58,615 bases of DNA from Arcanobacterium sp. (GTDB lineage Bacteria; Actinomycetota; Actinomycetes; Actinomycetales; Actinomycetaceae), in contig JALFZJ010000039.1 in the NCBI GenBank assembly GCA_022783665.1, positions 1-58,615 of the forward strand, in the 5' to 3' direction. The first letter of the stretch is position 1. Each line of letters begins with the position of its first letter. The notes under the pieces are model-generated. The model was not told where the DNA came from, made no database searches, and was given only the letters and a program-made list of their open reading frames with translations. The position numbers and the translations under genes are program-made. Below, piece by piece: positions 7,959 through 16,410 of the stretch.

Positions 7959-8797
7959 GAAATAGAGCCGAGCTGCGTAGATCTCCCATCAAGCTAGACG
8001 TTGATTCTGCGCACGTTCCTGAGACGCCGTCTATCGTTGTGGATCGAGTTTCTGTTGAATACTCAAGTTCCTCGGTGTCTCCGGCTGAGAGGAAACGGGC
8101 ATCATTGGTGCAAAAGGGAGTAGCGCGTGTGCTCGGGCGTCCTCCCCGTGTGAAAGTTCCCGCGTTGAAGAATGTGAGCTTTGCGGCTGGAACGGGTGAA
8201 TTCATAGGTTTACTAGGGGCAAATGGTGCTGGGAAATCTACACTGATGCGAATAATGGCAGGGATTGACGTACCGTCTGAAGGTAAAGTCTACGCTGAGG
8301 CCAAGCCCGTGCTGTTAGGTGTTGCAAATGCATTGATCTCGCAGCTTTCAGGTATCGAGAACGCCAAGCTTGGGTTGCTTGCACTTGGGTATCAGCCGTA
8401 CCAAATGAAGGATGCTCTAGCGGATATTGTAGAATTCGCGGAGCTCGGTGAGGCGATCTACCGTCCGATAAAGACGTACTCTTCTGGAATGGCTGCTCGG
8501 CTACAATTTGGTATATCCACGGCAATTCGACCACAAGTATTACTGATTGACGAGGCGCTTTCTACGGGGGATGCTAGTTTTCGAGAGAAAAGTGTGCGAC
8601 GCATGAACGAGATGCTTGACAATGCGGGTACGGTGTTCTTGGTGTCCCACTCTCCCCAGATGATAGAACAGCTTTGCACACGAGCAATTTGGCTTCATGA
8701 GGGTCAAATTGTGCTCGATGGCTCGGTTGCTGAAGTATCGAGGAAGTACCAACATTGGGCTCGTGACGTTTCATCTGGTCACTCTGGTACGCATTGA
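7955..8797 (+). CDS. ABC transporter ATP-binding protein, polysaccharide export (Wzt/TagH type)
   Basis: The nucleotide-binding subunit paired with the permease at 7095. 280 residues. The Walker A is GANGAGKST (88-96), the signature YSSGM (175-179) and the Walker B VLLIDE (195-200), followed by the STGD segment and H-loop FLVSHSPQM. The N-terminus has an extra ~65 residues with a basic stretch before the ABC core. The C-terminus ends just after the ATPase domain. It therefore lacks the carbohydrate-binding domain of O-antigen Wzt proteins that recognise a capped chain end, so export would not depend on a terminal modification in that way (inference). Translationally coupled to the permease. 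Confidence 0.9.
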   Translation: MRNRAELRRSPIKLDVDSAHVPETPSIVVDRVSVEYSSSSVSPAERKRASLVQKGVARVLGRPPRVKVPALKNVSFAAGTGEFIGLLGANGAGKSTLMRIMAGIDVPSEGKVYAEAKPVLLGVANALISQLSGIENAKLGLLALGYQPYQMKDALADIVEFAELGEAIYRPIKTYSSGMAARLQFGISTAIRPQVLLIDEALSTGDASFREKSVRRMNEMLDNAGTVFLVSHSPQMIEQLCTRAIWLHEGQIVLDGSVAEVSRKYQHWARDVSSGHSGTH

Positions 8798-8867
8798 CTC
8801 TCGTTACCTTGTCAGAATGAAATGGTTCAGGTTTTCTTCCGTTTGAGAGGATGGGAGAATGTGGGTT

Positions 8868-9182
8868 ATGCCAAAGATTTTTGATCGGGAAGCGAAGGAT
8901 CGAGCGGTTCGCTTGGTTGAGGATCGGATCCGTGTTCGGGAATGCTCGATCGTGAGTGCGTGCGAGCAGATTGCGCCCAAGCTTGGTGTCAGTGCTAGCG
9001 CGCTGCGTCAGTGGCTGCAAGAGTCTAGGCGCGAGAATCGTGATCGTGCCTGCGAGATCGATCTTGTGGCTGAGAATGCTCGGCTACGCCAAGAGGTTCG
9101 GGAACTGCGTGACACGAACGAGTTTCTGAAAGCAGCATCGGCTTTTTTCGCGTCAGAACCAGGCTCCAAGCGTCGGAAATGA
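8868..9182 (+). CDS. IS3-family transposase OrfA
   Basis: About 104 residues from the ATG at 8868. It begins [20 protein letters not shown] and contains the helix-turn-helix [20 protein letters not shown], then a leucine-zipper stretch ([20 protein letters not shown]) and the AASAFFASE end typical of IS3 OrfA. OrfA normally binds the terminal repeats and is fused to OrfB by -1 frameshifting. Here no OrfB follows on the same strand; instead an inverted OrfB fragment begins immediately. The element cannot be complete, so this copy is probably immobile. Confidence 0.85.
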   Translation: MPKIFDREAKDRAVRLVEDRIRVRECSIVSACEQIAPKLGVSASALRQWLQESRRENRDRACEIDLVAENARLRQEVRELRDTNEFLKAASAFFASEPGSKRRK

Positions 9183-9567
9183 TCGCCTTCACGGTATTTC
9201 CTCGAACGGAATTGAGACCCACGATCAGAATGGACAATCCACCCTGTGGGTAGCGGCGTTTTCTCATCGCGTCCCGGAGCGCCGCGACCGCGAGGCGCGA
9301 TGTCATCCGCGCATTGATTGCATAACCCGCAATTCTACGTGAACACAGATCCTTGATCGCACACAGATACAGCTTGCCCTCCCCGGTCCAATGCTCAGTA
9401 ATATCCGTGACCCACACAGTATTCGGGGTATCAGCGTGGAAATGCCTGGAAAGCAAGTCATCGTGAACTGGAACACCCGACTTTTTCCACGCGGCTTCCT
9501 CCTGCTCATCACCGAGAACACCTGAATCGTCGAGCACAATCGCCATACGCGCCGCCCAGAAAGACAA
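9183..9567 (-). pseudogene. IS3-family OrfB fragment (integrase core), frameshifted and inverted
   Basis: On the minus strand, [40 protein letters not shown] and [15 protein letters not shown] are the first part of the rve/DDE core of an IS3 transposase, including the first catalytic Asp (VTD). The second catalytic region [10 protein letters not shown] is present but in another frame (about 9200-9235), showing an indel. Sequence similarity stops near 9185, where the oppositely oriented OrfA ends. The third catalytic Glu is missing. Two IS3 copies, or one copy rearranged by inversion, have left this head-to-head debris between the exporter and the next operon. Confidence 0.85.
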
Positions 9568-9628
9568 TAGCCACGATTCATAAGCTCGTCAGCAATGAAC
9601 CGGTAACCAAATTCGGGATGTGTATCTG

Positions 9629-9669
9629 TGGCCTACCACCAACACTTAGTTGATGCTGGTGGTAGGCCA
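9629..9669 (-). terminator. Stem-loop downstream of the CgeB-like glycosyltransferase
   Basis: A perfect 13-bp inverted repeat: TGGCCTACCACCA at 9629-9641 and TGGTGGTAGGCCA at 9657-9669, with a 15-nt loop. It begins 25 bp past the stop of the minus-strand operon's last gene (9694). No long U-run follows, so it may be a terminator or mRNA-stabilising end. Confidence 0.6.
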
Positions 9670-9693
9670 GTGACATGTATTGAAACCAGTCTC

Positions 9694-12177
9694 TCAGGAG
9701 AAGCGGTTGGTGAGAACGCATGCAATGCGTGGCCCCATGATGCGTTGTACTCCCACTATCCGACTGGGGTCACCATTCTTCACGACCATGGACGGGGCAG
9801 CGAACAATGAGGCAAACGCACCTGCAGTATGTTCCGCTGGTCTAAGGCGCACTGCTACATCTGGCTGAGTTGCTGAAATTCCCGATATCTCAGCTTTAAC
9901 GCACTGCTCCGAGTTGAATCGTATACTGCGTGTGACTTTCCCTGATGCCGTAATATCAACCACATAGTCACCCATCTTTGTATCTTTTAATTCTATTAGA
10001 ATACAAGCGTTACCAAGGCGATCAGCGTTGACAAAATCACCGAGATCGACTGTTTCAGACGACCTAACCGCCAGACAACCATCAGGGGTCATGCTGGCTT
10101 TTGTCGGTGGACGTCTTATTCCTGCACTAGAAACGGTCGCTGCGAACAGGTCATGTATGAGGTTCTCTGTGTCAGACACAGAGATATCGGATCCGATTGG
10201 TGGGTTGACTGGTGCTCGGTTCAAAATACGGCGCACCTTCATGACCACTTCGTGTTTAGTCGAAGCTTTTACAACGAGTGTGCTATAGTCGTCGTTTTCC
10301 GCTAGTGCCGACTCGCGTGGAACGACGACTAGTTCGGCAAAGCTGAGAGCCGCCTCGATTGCGGGTGCATATGTCAATCGATTGCTGCTTTTGACAACGG
10401 GACATAATACGAGCGCATTTGATAGGAGCTGGGCGACTTGGGCGGTTGGCATAATCTCGATCGAGTGTGATTCGATCTGCACAGTGTTTGTCGCATTCGA
10501 GTTGCTCAAGAACTCTTCTGTAAGTGCCTTAGAATTGGTTGTTGCATTTGCCGCGGATAGTACGACGATCTTGTTGATATCTTGTGGAACCATATTGTGC
10601 GATGTGTGATAGGGGAGTTCACAGCACAAAGATCCAGCCGTCTTGCTGACACGAGGATGAGATATGGTGGAATTTCGGATGACTTTGCCGTGGTTAGCAG
10701 AGAACTGCGCGGGTGCAGCTACGGGGCTCATCAGGGTGACGTTGTGCGCTAGAGCGTAGTCTTCTTGTGTTTTTGTGATGGATATATTCAATCCGAGGAA
10801 TACCAATCTTGGCTTGTCAAGATCATAGGCTCTCGTACGGAGAAAACGGCTTAAGTTGAAGATATAGTGCTGATCCGAGTCAGCCACACATTCTTCAAGC
10901 TCATCAGTGTATCGCAACGTTATTGCAGAAAGCGCAGAAACAGCCGATCCAAAACACTCCAAAAAGTGATCTGAACCAGAGCGATCAACAATAATGTCTA
11001 CCGAGTCCCAATGATTGGAGTCAGCTGTGTCGGTGGGGCTTTCGCAGGTTAACAACAACTTGTCCTCAATATCAGCCGAGTACGTGGAGATGTCAGTCAT
11101 GTCTGCACTAGATAAGGACGCAACCGACCTTCCATCAAACTGTGTGAACCAGATCTCGCGCTCATCAGCGTCAAGAGTGGACCAGGAATCACGAGTAAAT
11201 AGGTCGATCATTGCTAGAGCTCTCGAATCTGCGCTGAACGAGGAGTCAAAGCGCTCCCGGGTAGCATGGCTCAGTTCATCGAGAGCCTCATCTCTGACCA
11301 AACGTGAAATTACAGCGTCGGCATCGGCAATGGAATCTGAAAAGATAATCTCGGGAAACGAGCGGCTCTGCTTGAATCCCGGTATGATAGAGACAATTGG
11401 TAAACCCATAGCTGCGTACTGTATAACGCGGCTAGGGTATTCAAAGAATCCCAATTCATCAAGCCCAGGGAACCATGTGGATAAGCCCCTATGATTCTTA
11501 AAAAACTGTGGTATATTGAGCGCGATGCGCGCTCGTGATCCTGCGTCGACGACCTCTTCATCCGTGTCGAGGTAGCCGCCAGACAAATTGAAATAGTCGG
11601 TTGCAACAGCACCGTGAACTCTAACGGAATTGGTCATCTTGGCAAGGTCGAAATATCTAGCTCGTCTCACGCGGTCATGCACGTTCCCGAGAAACATAGC
11701 TGTGGTTTCCGGCTGGTTGGTTCCGTAAACGAATGGAAAAGCGGTGTGATCTGTCCAAAATGGAATGTTTACACCCGTAGGCCGTCCGAATACACTCTCG
11801 TAGAACCTCAAAACGGGTGAACGCCCACAATGCATAACTATGTCGTACTCATCAACGACTGGGCCATAGGAGAGATTAAAAAGAACTGGGTCATCTGAGA
11901 ACCATGTTGCCAGATGTGCCCCCGTACCTCGAAGTGCCCGCAACACCTGATGGGGAGCTGATCCGGGACGGAATACGATGATCCAGTCCGGTCTGAAATC
12001 CTCGATCGTTTCAATGATTTGCCGTAGTTCTGCAGCGAACCGTCGCTCGACTCGGAACTCAAATCCGCTCCCAAACTTTCCTGTGTTGAGTACCGAGTGA
12101 CCTAGTCTCTCAAAAGAGCGCTGAAGTGAACTGGCTACGTGGCTCTCCAGGATCCCGTCAAAGAAAGCAATGCGCAT
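9694..12177 (-). CDS. CgeB-like glycosyltransferase with long C-terminal extension
   Basis: An 827-residue protein. Residues 1-330 form a GT-B type glycosyltransferase of the CgeB/DUF3880 kind: opening MRIAFFDGILESHVASSLQR, then DWIIVFRPGSAPHQVLRALR, LATWFSDDPVLFN (DUF3880-like) and a C-terminal donor-domain motif GFFEYPSRVIQYAAMGLPIV. The remaining ~490 residues have no motif I recognise. They look like a second globular region (about 350-650, with VFLGLN and LVLCPVVKSSNRLTYAPA) and a final beta-rich segment (about 700-820) that could be a carbohydrate-binding module (guess). It is last in the minus-strand operon; its start lies 2 bp after the stop of the preceding gene, implying coupled translation with the other CgeB-like enzyme. 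Acceptor and donor unknown. Confidence 0.75.
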   Translation of the reverse strand: MRIAFFDGILESHVASSLQRSFERLGHSVLNTGKFGSGFEFRVERRFAAELRQIIETIEDFRPDWIIVFRPGSAPHQVLRALRGTGAHLATWFSDDPVLFNLSYGPVVDEYDIVMHCGRSPVLRFYESVFGRPTGVNIPFWTDHTAFPFVYGTNQPETTAMFLGNVHDRVRRARYFDLAKMTNSVRVHGAVATDYFNLSGGYLDTDEEVVDAGSRARIALNIPQFFKNHRGLSTWFPGLDELGFFEYPSRVIQYAAMGLPIVSIIPGFKQSRSFPEIIFSDSIADADAVISRLVRDEALDELSHATRERFDSSFSADSRALAMIDLFTRDSWSTLDADEREIWFTQFDGRSVASLSSADMTDISTYSADIEDKLLLTCESPTDTADSNHWDSVDIIVDRSGSDHFLECFGSAVSALSAITLRYTDELEECVADSDQHYIFNLSRFLRTRAYDLDKPRLVFLGLNISITKTQEDYALAHNVTLMSPVAAPAQFSANHGKVIRNSTISHPRVSKTAGSLCCELPYHTSHNMVPQDINKIVVLSAANATTNSKALTEEFLSNSNATNTVQIESHSIEIMPTAQVAQLLSNALVLCPVVKSSNRLTYAPAIEAALSFAELVVVPRESALAENDDYSTLVVKASTKHEVVMKVRRILNRAPVNPPIGSDISVSDTENLIHDLFAATVSSAGIRRPPTKASMTPDGCLAVRSSETVDLGDFVNADRLGNACILIELKDTKMGDYVVDITASGKVTRSIRFNSEQCVKAEISGISATQPDVAVRLRPAEHTAGAFASLFAAPSMVVKNGDPSRIVGVQRIMGPRIACVLTNRFS

Positions 12178-12179
12178 GG

Positions 12180-13736
12180 TCAGATCTCCCTAAACACACT
12201 ATCGGATTGAGCGCCGGTGGGCATGAAGTTGAAATCGTCTCCCACAAACACCTGCAATTCGCCAACACGAGTACGGACACTCTCAAGTGAACGTTGATTT
12301 GAAGCGATAAAGCCACCTTCGATGATATCGTCGCGGCTGCCCCAATAGCACGAGTGCGATATGCGTGAAGCTGGTTTGGTAACCGCCTTCGTCACGATAT
12401 CTGCTTCCTCGAACTGATACTTCAGAAGTACTAAGTCCAGCAGGTAATTCTCGCCATAGGTGCAACTTACATCCAATGTGGTGACTGGCGACTCCTGGTC
12501 TCGGATGGAATTGAGTCCTGGAAGATCTAATAGCAGAGGCGATCTACTTAAATGACGGTCGGCTATGTTCACCGAGCCGACCAACTGGTGGGTGGCCAGT
12601 TTTCGGATTGTTCGGACGATGCTATCAAGATTGTGTGTAACGTGAGCAACTGGTAGGTCATGGCTGTTCGAGATGGTAATATTGATTGGCCGATAAACAC
12701 TAGCATGCTCGATGTTGGCAGCATCGAGGATTTGAAAAGCACGATGTTTGTAAGTGTGATCGAGTAGTACCGTTCGCCATGCACGCTGAGTTGTTGATAG
12801 GTAGAGGTCAGCGTCTGCCAAATATCGACTTATAGCAGCTCGAGCCTCTTCTACGTCGTTGACAAGTGGGATCTGATCAGTACCAAAAATCGAAATAATG
12901 GCTTTCGTAGGCATACTCAGCACGAGCGTCTTTGAAGCGGCAAGTTCGAATACTCTGCGGGCGCACATACTGTTCGACTGAGGAACAGAATTTACGTTAA
13001 GGAAGATTCGATGACGTTTGTATTCTTTCACCATCTCATCGTATGGAAGTGAGCCTCGAACGTAGGGTACATATTCTTGAGGGAACTGATAGTTCTCGTC
13101 GCCACCAAAGACACGAGAATAGATTGTGAAATCATAGTCTTTTGAGGCTGAGAATAGGACATCCATTTGCTCGCGTCGCTCGGGATACTTATGTCTGAAA
13201 TACTGACCTGCAAAGCACACCTCACCGCGTCGATAGTGGTCGACTTGATCTGGCCTGTGAATTGTGGGAGCGGCAGCGAACCGCAACAACTGCACCGAGT
13301 CGATACCAGTTCGCTCGTGGTAGGTAGGAATGAGAGCCTGTTCGGTTGTAAAAATGTGGTCACACAGTCCTGCTGCGTCAATGAATTGCTCGAAATGCGG
13401 TGGATCTTCTTTGTTCCAAAATACGACAGGGATATTTCTTTGTTGAGCCGCGGCAACCAGACGCTGGAAAGCCTTTTTTGGGCCGGCAGGTCCAGCTAGC
13501 TGGTAGACCCACTCGTCGTCATTACCGTGCCACGCTGACTCAACGAATACAAGAGCCGGTTGGACTTCGTCAAAAAAAAGCTCGAAGTCATCACGTGCAA
13601 TTGGGAAATAGTCAAACGCATCTGAAAACGCGGCATTCGAAAAGGTATCGAGTATTCCTGCGACCTTAACTTTGCTGGAAGGGCGCCGACCATACACAGG
13701 CGGCAGGTATATCTCCTCGAGTATATCCATATTCAT
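12180..13736 (-). CDS. CgeB-like glycosyltransferase
   Basis: 518 residues from the ATG at 13736 (AGAGG about 11 bases upstream; an earlier start at 13778 would overlap the preceding gene). It begins MNMDILEEIYLPPVYGRRPS. The DUF3880-like N-domain has VFVESAWHGNDDEW and VVFWNKEDPPHFEQFI, a sequence highly typical of CgeB proteins. The donor domain has CFAGQYFRHKYPERREQMD, IFLNVNSVPQSNSMCARRVF and ELAASKTLVLSMPT. CgeB-like enzymes glycosylate surface structures or spore coats; here the surface-polysaccharide setting is the best guide. The C-terminal ~170 residues (from about 350) are not part of the standard domain. It is third in the minus-strand operon, between a membrane protein and the 827-residue paralogue. 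Confidence 0.8.
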   Translation of the reverse strand: MNMDILEEIYLPPVYGRRPSSKVKVAGILDTFSNAAFSDAFDYFPIARDDFELFFDEVQPALVFVESAWHGNDDEWVYQLAGPAGPKKAFQRLVAAAQQRNIPVVFWNKEDPPHFEQFIDAAGLCDHIFTTEQALIPTYHERTGIDSVQLLRFAAAPTIHRPDQVDHYRRGEVCFAGQYFRHKYPERREQMDVLFSASKDYDFTIYSRVFGGDENYQFPQEYVPYVRGSLPYDEMVKEYKRHRIFLNVNSVPQSNSMCARRVFELAASKTLVLSMPTKAIISIFGTDQIPLVNDVEEARAAISRYLADADLYLSTTQRAWRTVLLDHTYKHRAFQILDAANIEHASVYRPINITISNSHDLPVAHVTHNLDSIVRTIRKLATHQLVGSVNIADRHLSRSPLLLDLPGLNSIRDQESPVTTLDVSCTYGENYLLDLVLLKYQFEEADIVTKAVTKPASRISHSCYWGSRDDIIEGGFIASNQRSLESVRTRVGELQVFVGDDFNFMPTGAQSDSVFREI

Positions 13737-13749
13737 TGTCGTTCTGCCT

Positions 13750-14502
13750 CTAGTAGTAATTGCTGCTGCCGATATCAAACCGACGCCCGATGATTACAAA
13801 ACCGTCTTCTTCGGAGAGGACAGTAAGAATTCCCTGCGACGCGGCTCGAACGCGTCCCTCTGCGTAGTCTTGTGGATTCTTGCGCGAAGAGAAGCCGACT
13901 ATCGGGACGTGCGAACGGAGCCACAGCCAATAGTACTGATTACGGGGGAAATGGCTTTCTGGAGAAATCGCAGAGAAATCGATAGCAACGGCCGCTACCG
14001 AGTGCGCACGGGCGAATGGAAGTTCCTTGTTCGGATCGATAAGGAAAACTGATTCGGTGAAGTGTCGAGTGGCTGGTGCCAAAAGTGCGAGGAGGCGCTG
14101 AGTTCCTAGAATATGGATGGCACCGTCTGCATTGGAGGTTCTCAAGAAATCAATCATGCTACCGAAAGGATACAGATGCGTAGCAGCGTCGGTTGTTCTA
14201 GTAACAACATTGCGTGACTTGGCATTATCCTCTGCTCTGAGAGCTAGCTTGAGACCCAAATCTCGTTGGCTCTTTCGGTTTTCCCGAATAGTCCTCCCTA
14301 TGCTTCGGATGATGTAACGGTTGTCTAACACCTGCGCAGCAATCGCCGATAGCGCCGCCAACGAGCAGAGCAACATCCACATGTCAGCAGAAGACAATGC
14401 AGCGAAACAAGCGGCGCACATGAGTAGAAAAGCTACTGACCAGAATAGCTTTCCCTTTTTCACGATCAGGGTGGTTAGCTGGTTACGCTTGTGTTTCGAC
14501 AT
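13750..14502 (-). CDS. Membrane protein of unknown function in the polysaccharide operon
   Basis: 250 residues from the ATG at 14502 (GAGGGAG about 11 bases upstream), beginning MSKHKRNQLTTLIVKKGKLF. Two adjacent hydrophobic helices (about 18-36 and 40-57) are followed by a basic helix RYIIRSIGRTIRENRKSQRD and a soluble cytoplasmic domain. The soluble part has no motif I recognise. The gene overlaps nothing but ends 13 bp before the next start, so it is cotranscribed with the CgeB-like genes. It could anchor or organise the glycosyltransferases (guess). A promoter-like site at 14595-14623 and a ten-base C tract on its coding strand lie upstream. Confidence 0.6.
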   Translation of the reverse strand: MSKHKRNQLTTLIVKKGKLFWSVAFLLMCAACFAALSSADMWMLLCSLAALSAIAAQVLDNRYIIRSIGRTIRENRKSQRDLGLKLALRAEDNAKSRNVVTRTTDAATHLYPFGSMIDFLRTSNADGAIHILGTQRLLALLAPATRHFTESVFLIDPNKELPFARAHSVAAVAIDFSAISPESHFPRNQYYWLWLRSHVPIVGFSSRKNPQDYAEGRVRAASQGILTVLSEEDGFVIIGRRFDIGSSNYY

Positions 14503-14594
14503 GATTGGTTTTGCTCCCTCGGATAGTGCGTGGCTAATAGAGCTTGCGCTTGGGCAGACCAACATAACTGATCATAAACGGGTTACTGGTCAGG

Positions 14595-14623
14595 AAAGTA
14601 GCCAACACATCATTGATGGTCAA
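14595..14623 (-). promoter_or_regulatory. Sigma-A-type promoter candidate before the membrane-protein gene
   Basis: On the minus strand, TTGACC (14618-14623) and TACTTT (14595-14600) are separated by exactly 17 bp. It would start transcription near 14588, about 85 bases before the ATG at 14502, giving an internal promoter in the minus-strand operon. The G/C homopolymer at 14656-14665 lies 33-42 bp upstream of the -35. Confidence 0.5.
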
Positions 14624-14655
14624 TGCCACATTAGCTTGGATGATTCGCAGTCGTT

Positions 14656-14665
14656 GGGGGGGGGG
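14656..14665. repeat. Homopolymer tract of ten G (C on the coding strand)
   Basis: Ten consecutive G on the plus strand, in the 186-bp gap between the stop of the gene at 14689-16305 and the start at 14502, just upstream of a promoter-like site. It has the same length as the tract at 5740-5749 in the same locus. Confidence 0.9.
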
Positions 14666-14688
14666 AAGAGGTGGCTCGGCACATGAAA

Positions 14689-16305
14689 CTAACACGCAGC
14701 GTCAACCAAACCCTCAACAGTCCGGTTTATCACGCCAATTGTAGCGATGCGTGACATCGGATTGTGCCCAGCTTGAGGGTCTCTGTACGGACGCAGTCTG
14801 ATACGTGTTTCAAGATGGTCGGCGACCATAGAAATCCAGTTAAGGAATGGACGATACTGCAAATTGACGTCGGTTTGACTGGAGAGGTTGATGTAGTACT
14901 CGAATTCTGGCACGTATCCAAGATCGCTCCAGAGGGACTCCATAGATACAATGGATGAGTGATGCGCGCGAAAAGAGGCTTGGTCTTCGCCCGCGAATAC
15001 CTGCATGATCGCATCCCGCACGGTGGTTCGTACGTCGTACTTAAGCCAGTCAAGTTGCGGGTTGTTGACTATAGTAAAGCTGCGTGCTGTGAGTGTCCCC
15101 ACCCGGAGTGCTTGGAACCCACCCGCGCTTGATCCGTAGAGAAGTACTGGGAGACTCGTTACTGCGTCCTGAGAAGGTGAGTGTTGCGAAAGGCCTCGCT
15201 GTATTCCTAACAAGAAGCCCGCATGCATTGGAGAGGCTGTCCGGTCGCCGTCGGCTAGTCCCCAGCCAATCCGAAGTGTCGGATGGAGTGAGTACGTTGG
15301 ATCGCTCAGGAAGACAGTATTTGCGTTGAAGTCATCATGCCACGATGAGCGTTGAAATACAGGCTTACCTGATGATCGCGTAGGGTCTACTGCACCGTTG
15401 AAGAATGCGGCTATTGGGAGTTTGGGATCCTTGATGAATATACGGCTCTCCAGCGGTAGGCCGTTGATCACCTCATGAGTTTCATGGATATGCGCCGTAG
15501 ATAGTGTTATGTTGTAGCCTATTTCGCGGGCGAGACGGTAGTCGGAGTATTGTGCCTGGCTCAATGAGCTGACCGGAATCTCTTTGGAAATGGCGGAGGC
15601 GAGCAGCTCTTCCGTGTTCTTTGAAAAGTGGTATGCAGTGCAGCCCCAAATATGCTCTTCATCTGCGACGATCGAACGATCGTCGAGTTTAATGAAGCTT
15701 ACATCTGGGTAACGTTCCCTAATGTGGTCGGAATAACGCCGATACTCTGTCTCAAGCCACTCTGGGGAGTGGATGCTTTGTGTGCTGGTGAGTGGAGTGC
15801 CCTGAACGGTAGTCCGCGCAAACTGGGGTGCGATAAAGACAACTTGATTCTCAGTTCCGCCTCGATCTCGGAGAGCTGTGAACATACGTTCGACGCCTGT
15901 TTTCCAAAGTGCAAAATGTCTGTCTGACCCGAATTCTATGATTTCCTTTATAGGGAGGAGCTTGATCTGACCCGTGGCTTCCAATTCCCAGTTATTGGTC
16001 ACTATCGAGCCATCCTGCAGCACGAGTAGTCCACGACGCTCGTCGATAAGGTCCCACAGCAACACATCAAACTCGAGGGATCGATCACGAAGTCTGCCAA
16101 ATAGAGTGCCCTCAAAATCGTCGAGCACAGAACGCAGCTGGAATTTGGAAGAGAATAACGTGTGATCAACTAAGTTAGTATCGGCTCGGTAGGAGGCGGA
16201 CACTAGTGATTGCCGAGCCGCATAATGCACGAGCTGATGGCCATTCCGTTGTAGTAGCGTGAAAACGTCACGCGACACGCAACTTCCTACGATAAAGAAC
16301 CTCAT
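14689..16305 (-). CDS. DUF6270-like plus alpha/beta-hydrolase-like two-domain protein
   Basis: A 538-residue cytoplasmic protein. The N-terminus MRFFIVGSCVSRDVFTLLQR matches the DUF6270 style: a GSC-x-SRD start reminiscent of an SGNH-hydrolase first block. This domain continues to about residue 260, with FIAPQFARTTV and YPDVSFIKLDDRSIV. The second half has FKLPIAAFFNGA-like strands, LRIGWGLADGDRT and a nucleophile elbow YGSSAGGFQALR (about 395-405), as in alpha/beta hydrolases. The same second-domain motifs occur in the protein at 16411, coded divergently. Such proteins are seen in glycan loci, where they may add or remove acyl groups (inference). First gene of the minus-strand operon; its start lies 105 bp from the divergent operon. 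Confidence 0.65.
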   Translation of the reverse strand: MRFFIVGSCVSRDVFTLLQRNGHQLVHYAARQSLVSASYRADTNLVDHTLFSSKFQLRSVLDDFEGTLFGRLRDRSLEFDVLLWDLIDERRGLLVLQDGSIVTNNWELEATGQIKLLPIKEIIEFGSDRHFALWKTGVERMFTALRDRGGTENQVVFIAPQFARTTVQGTPLTSTQSIHSPEWLETEYRRYSDHIRERYPDVSFIKLDDRSIVADEEHIWGCTAYHFSKNTEELLASAISKEIPVSSLSQAQYSDYRLAREIGYNITLSTAHIHETHEVINGLPLESRIFIKDPKLPIAAFFNGAVDPTRSSGKPVFQRSSWHDDFNANTVFLSDPTYSLHPTLRIGWGLADGDRTASPMHAGFLLGIQRGLSQHSPSQDAVTSLPVLLYGSSAGGFQALRVGTLTARSFTIVNNPQLDWLKYDVRTTVRDAIMQVFAGEDQASFRAHHSSIVSMESLWSDLGYVPEFEYYINLSSQTDVNLQYRPFLNWISMVADHLETRIRLRPYRDPQAGHNPMSRIATIGVINRTVEGLVDAAC

Positions 16306-16344
16306 AGGTCAATAGTACAGTGCCTAGTTGCGCGAACTGCAATA

Positions 16345-16373
16345 ATAGTCTACGGGATAAATGCCTAAGTCAA
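16345..16373 (-). promoter_or_regulatory. Promoter candidate for the minus-strand polysaccharide operon
   Basis: On the minus strand TTGACT (16368-16373) and GACTAT (16345-16350) are spaced 17 bp; an alternative -10 TATTAT is three bases further on. Transcription would begin about 33 bases before the ATG at 16305. A promoter for the divergent plus-strand operon must lie in the same 105-bp gap, but I see only a weak TAATAG -10-like hexamer for it. Confidence 0.4.
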
Positions 16374-16410
16374 GTGGATTGGGAATGCATATGTTACCAA
16401 GGGAGATTGA

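Noticed and set aside
9626..9670. Terminal inverted repeat of the IS3 remnant
   Set aside because: The 13-bp hairpin is symmetrical with a small loop directly after a gene stop, and no matching end is found near 8800-8868; it fits a terminator-like role better.
14321..14686. Plus-strand frame across the G10 tract at 14656
   Set aside because: It lies antisense to the membrane-protein gene, has no domain and no ribosome-binding site; treated as a shadow.
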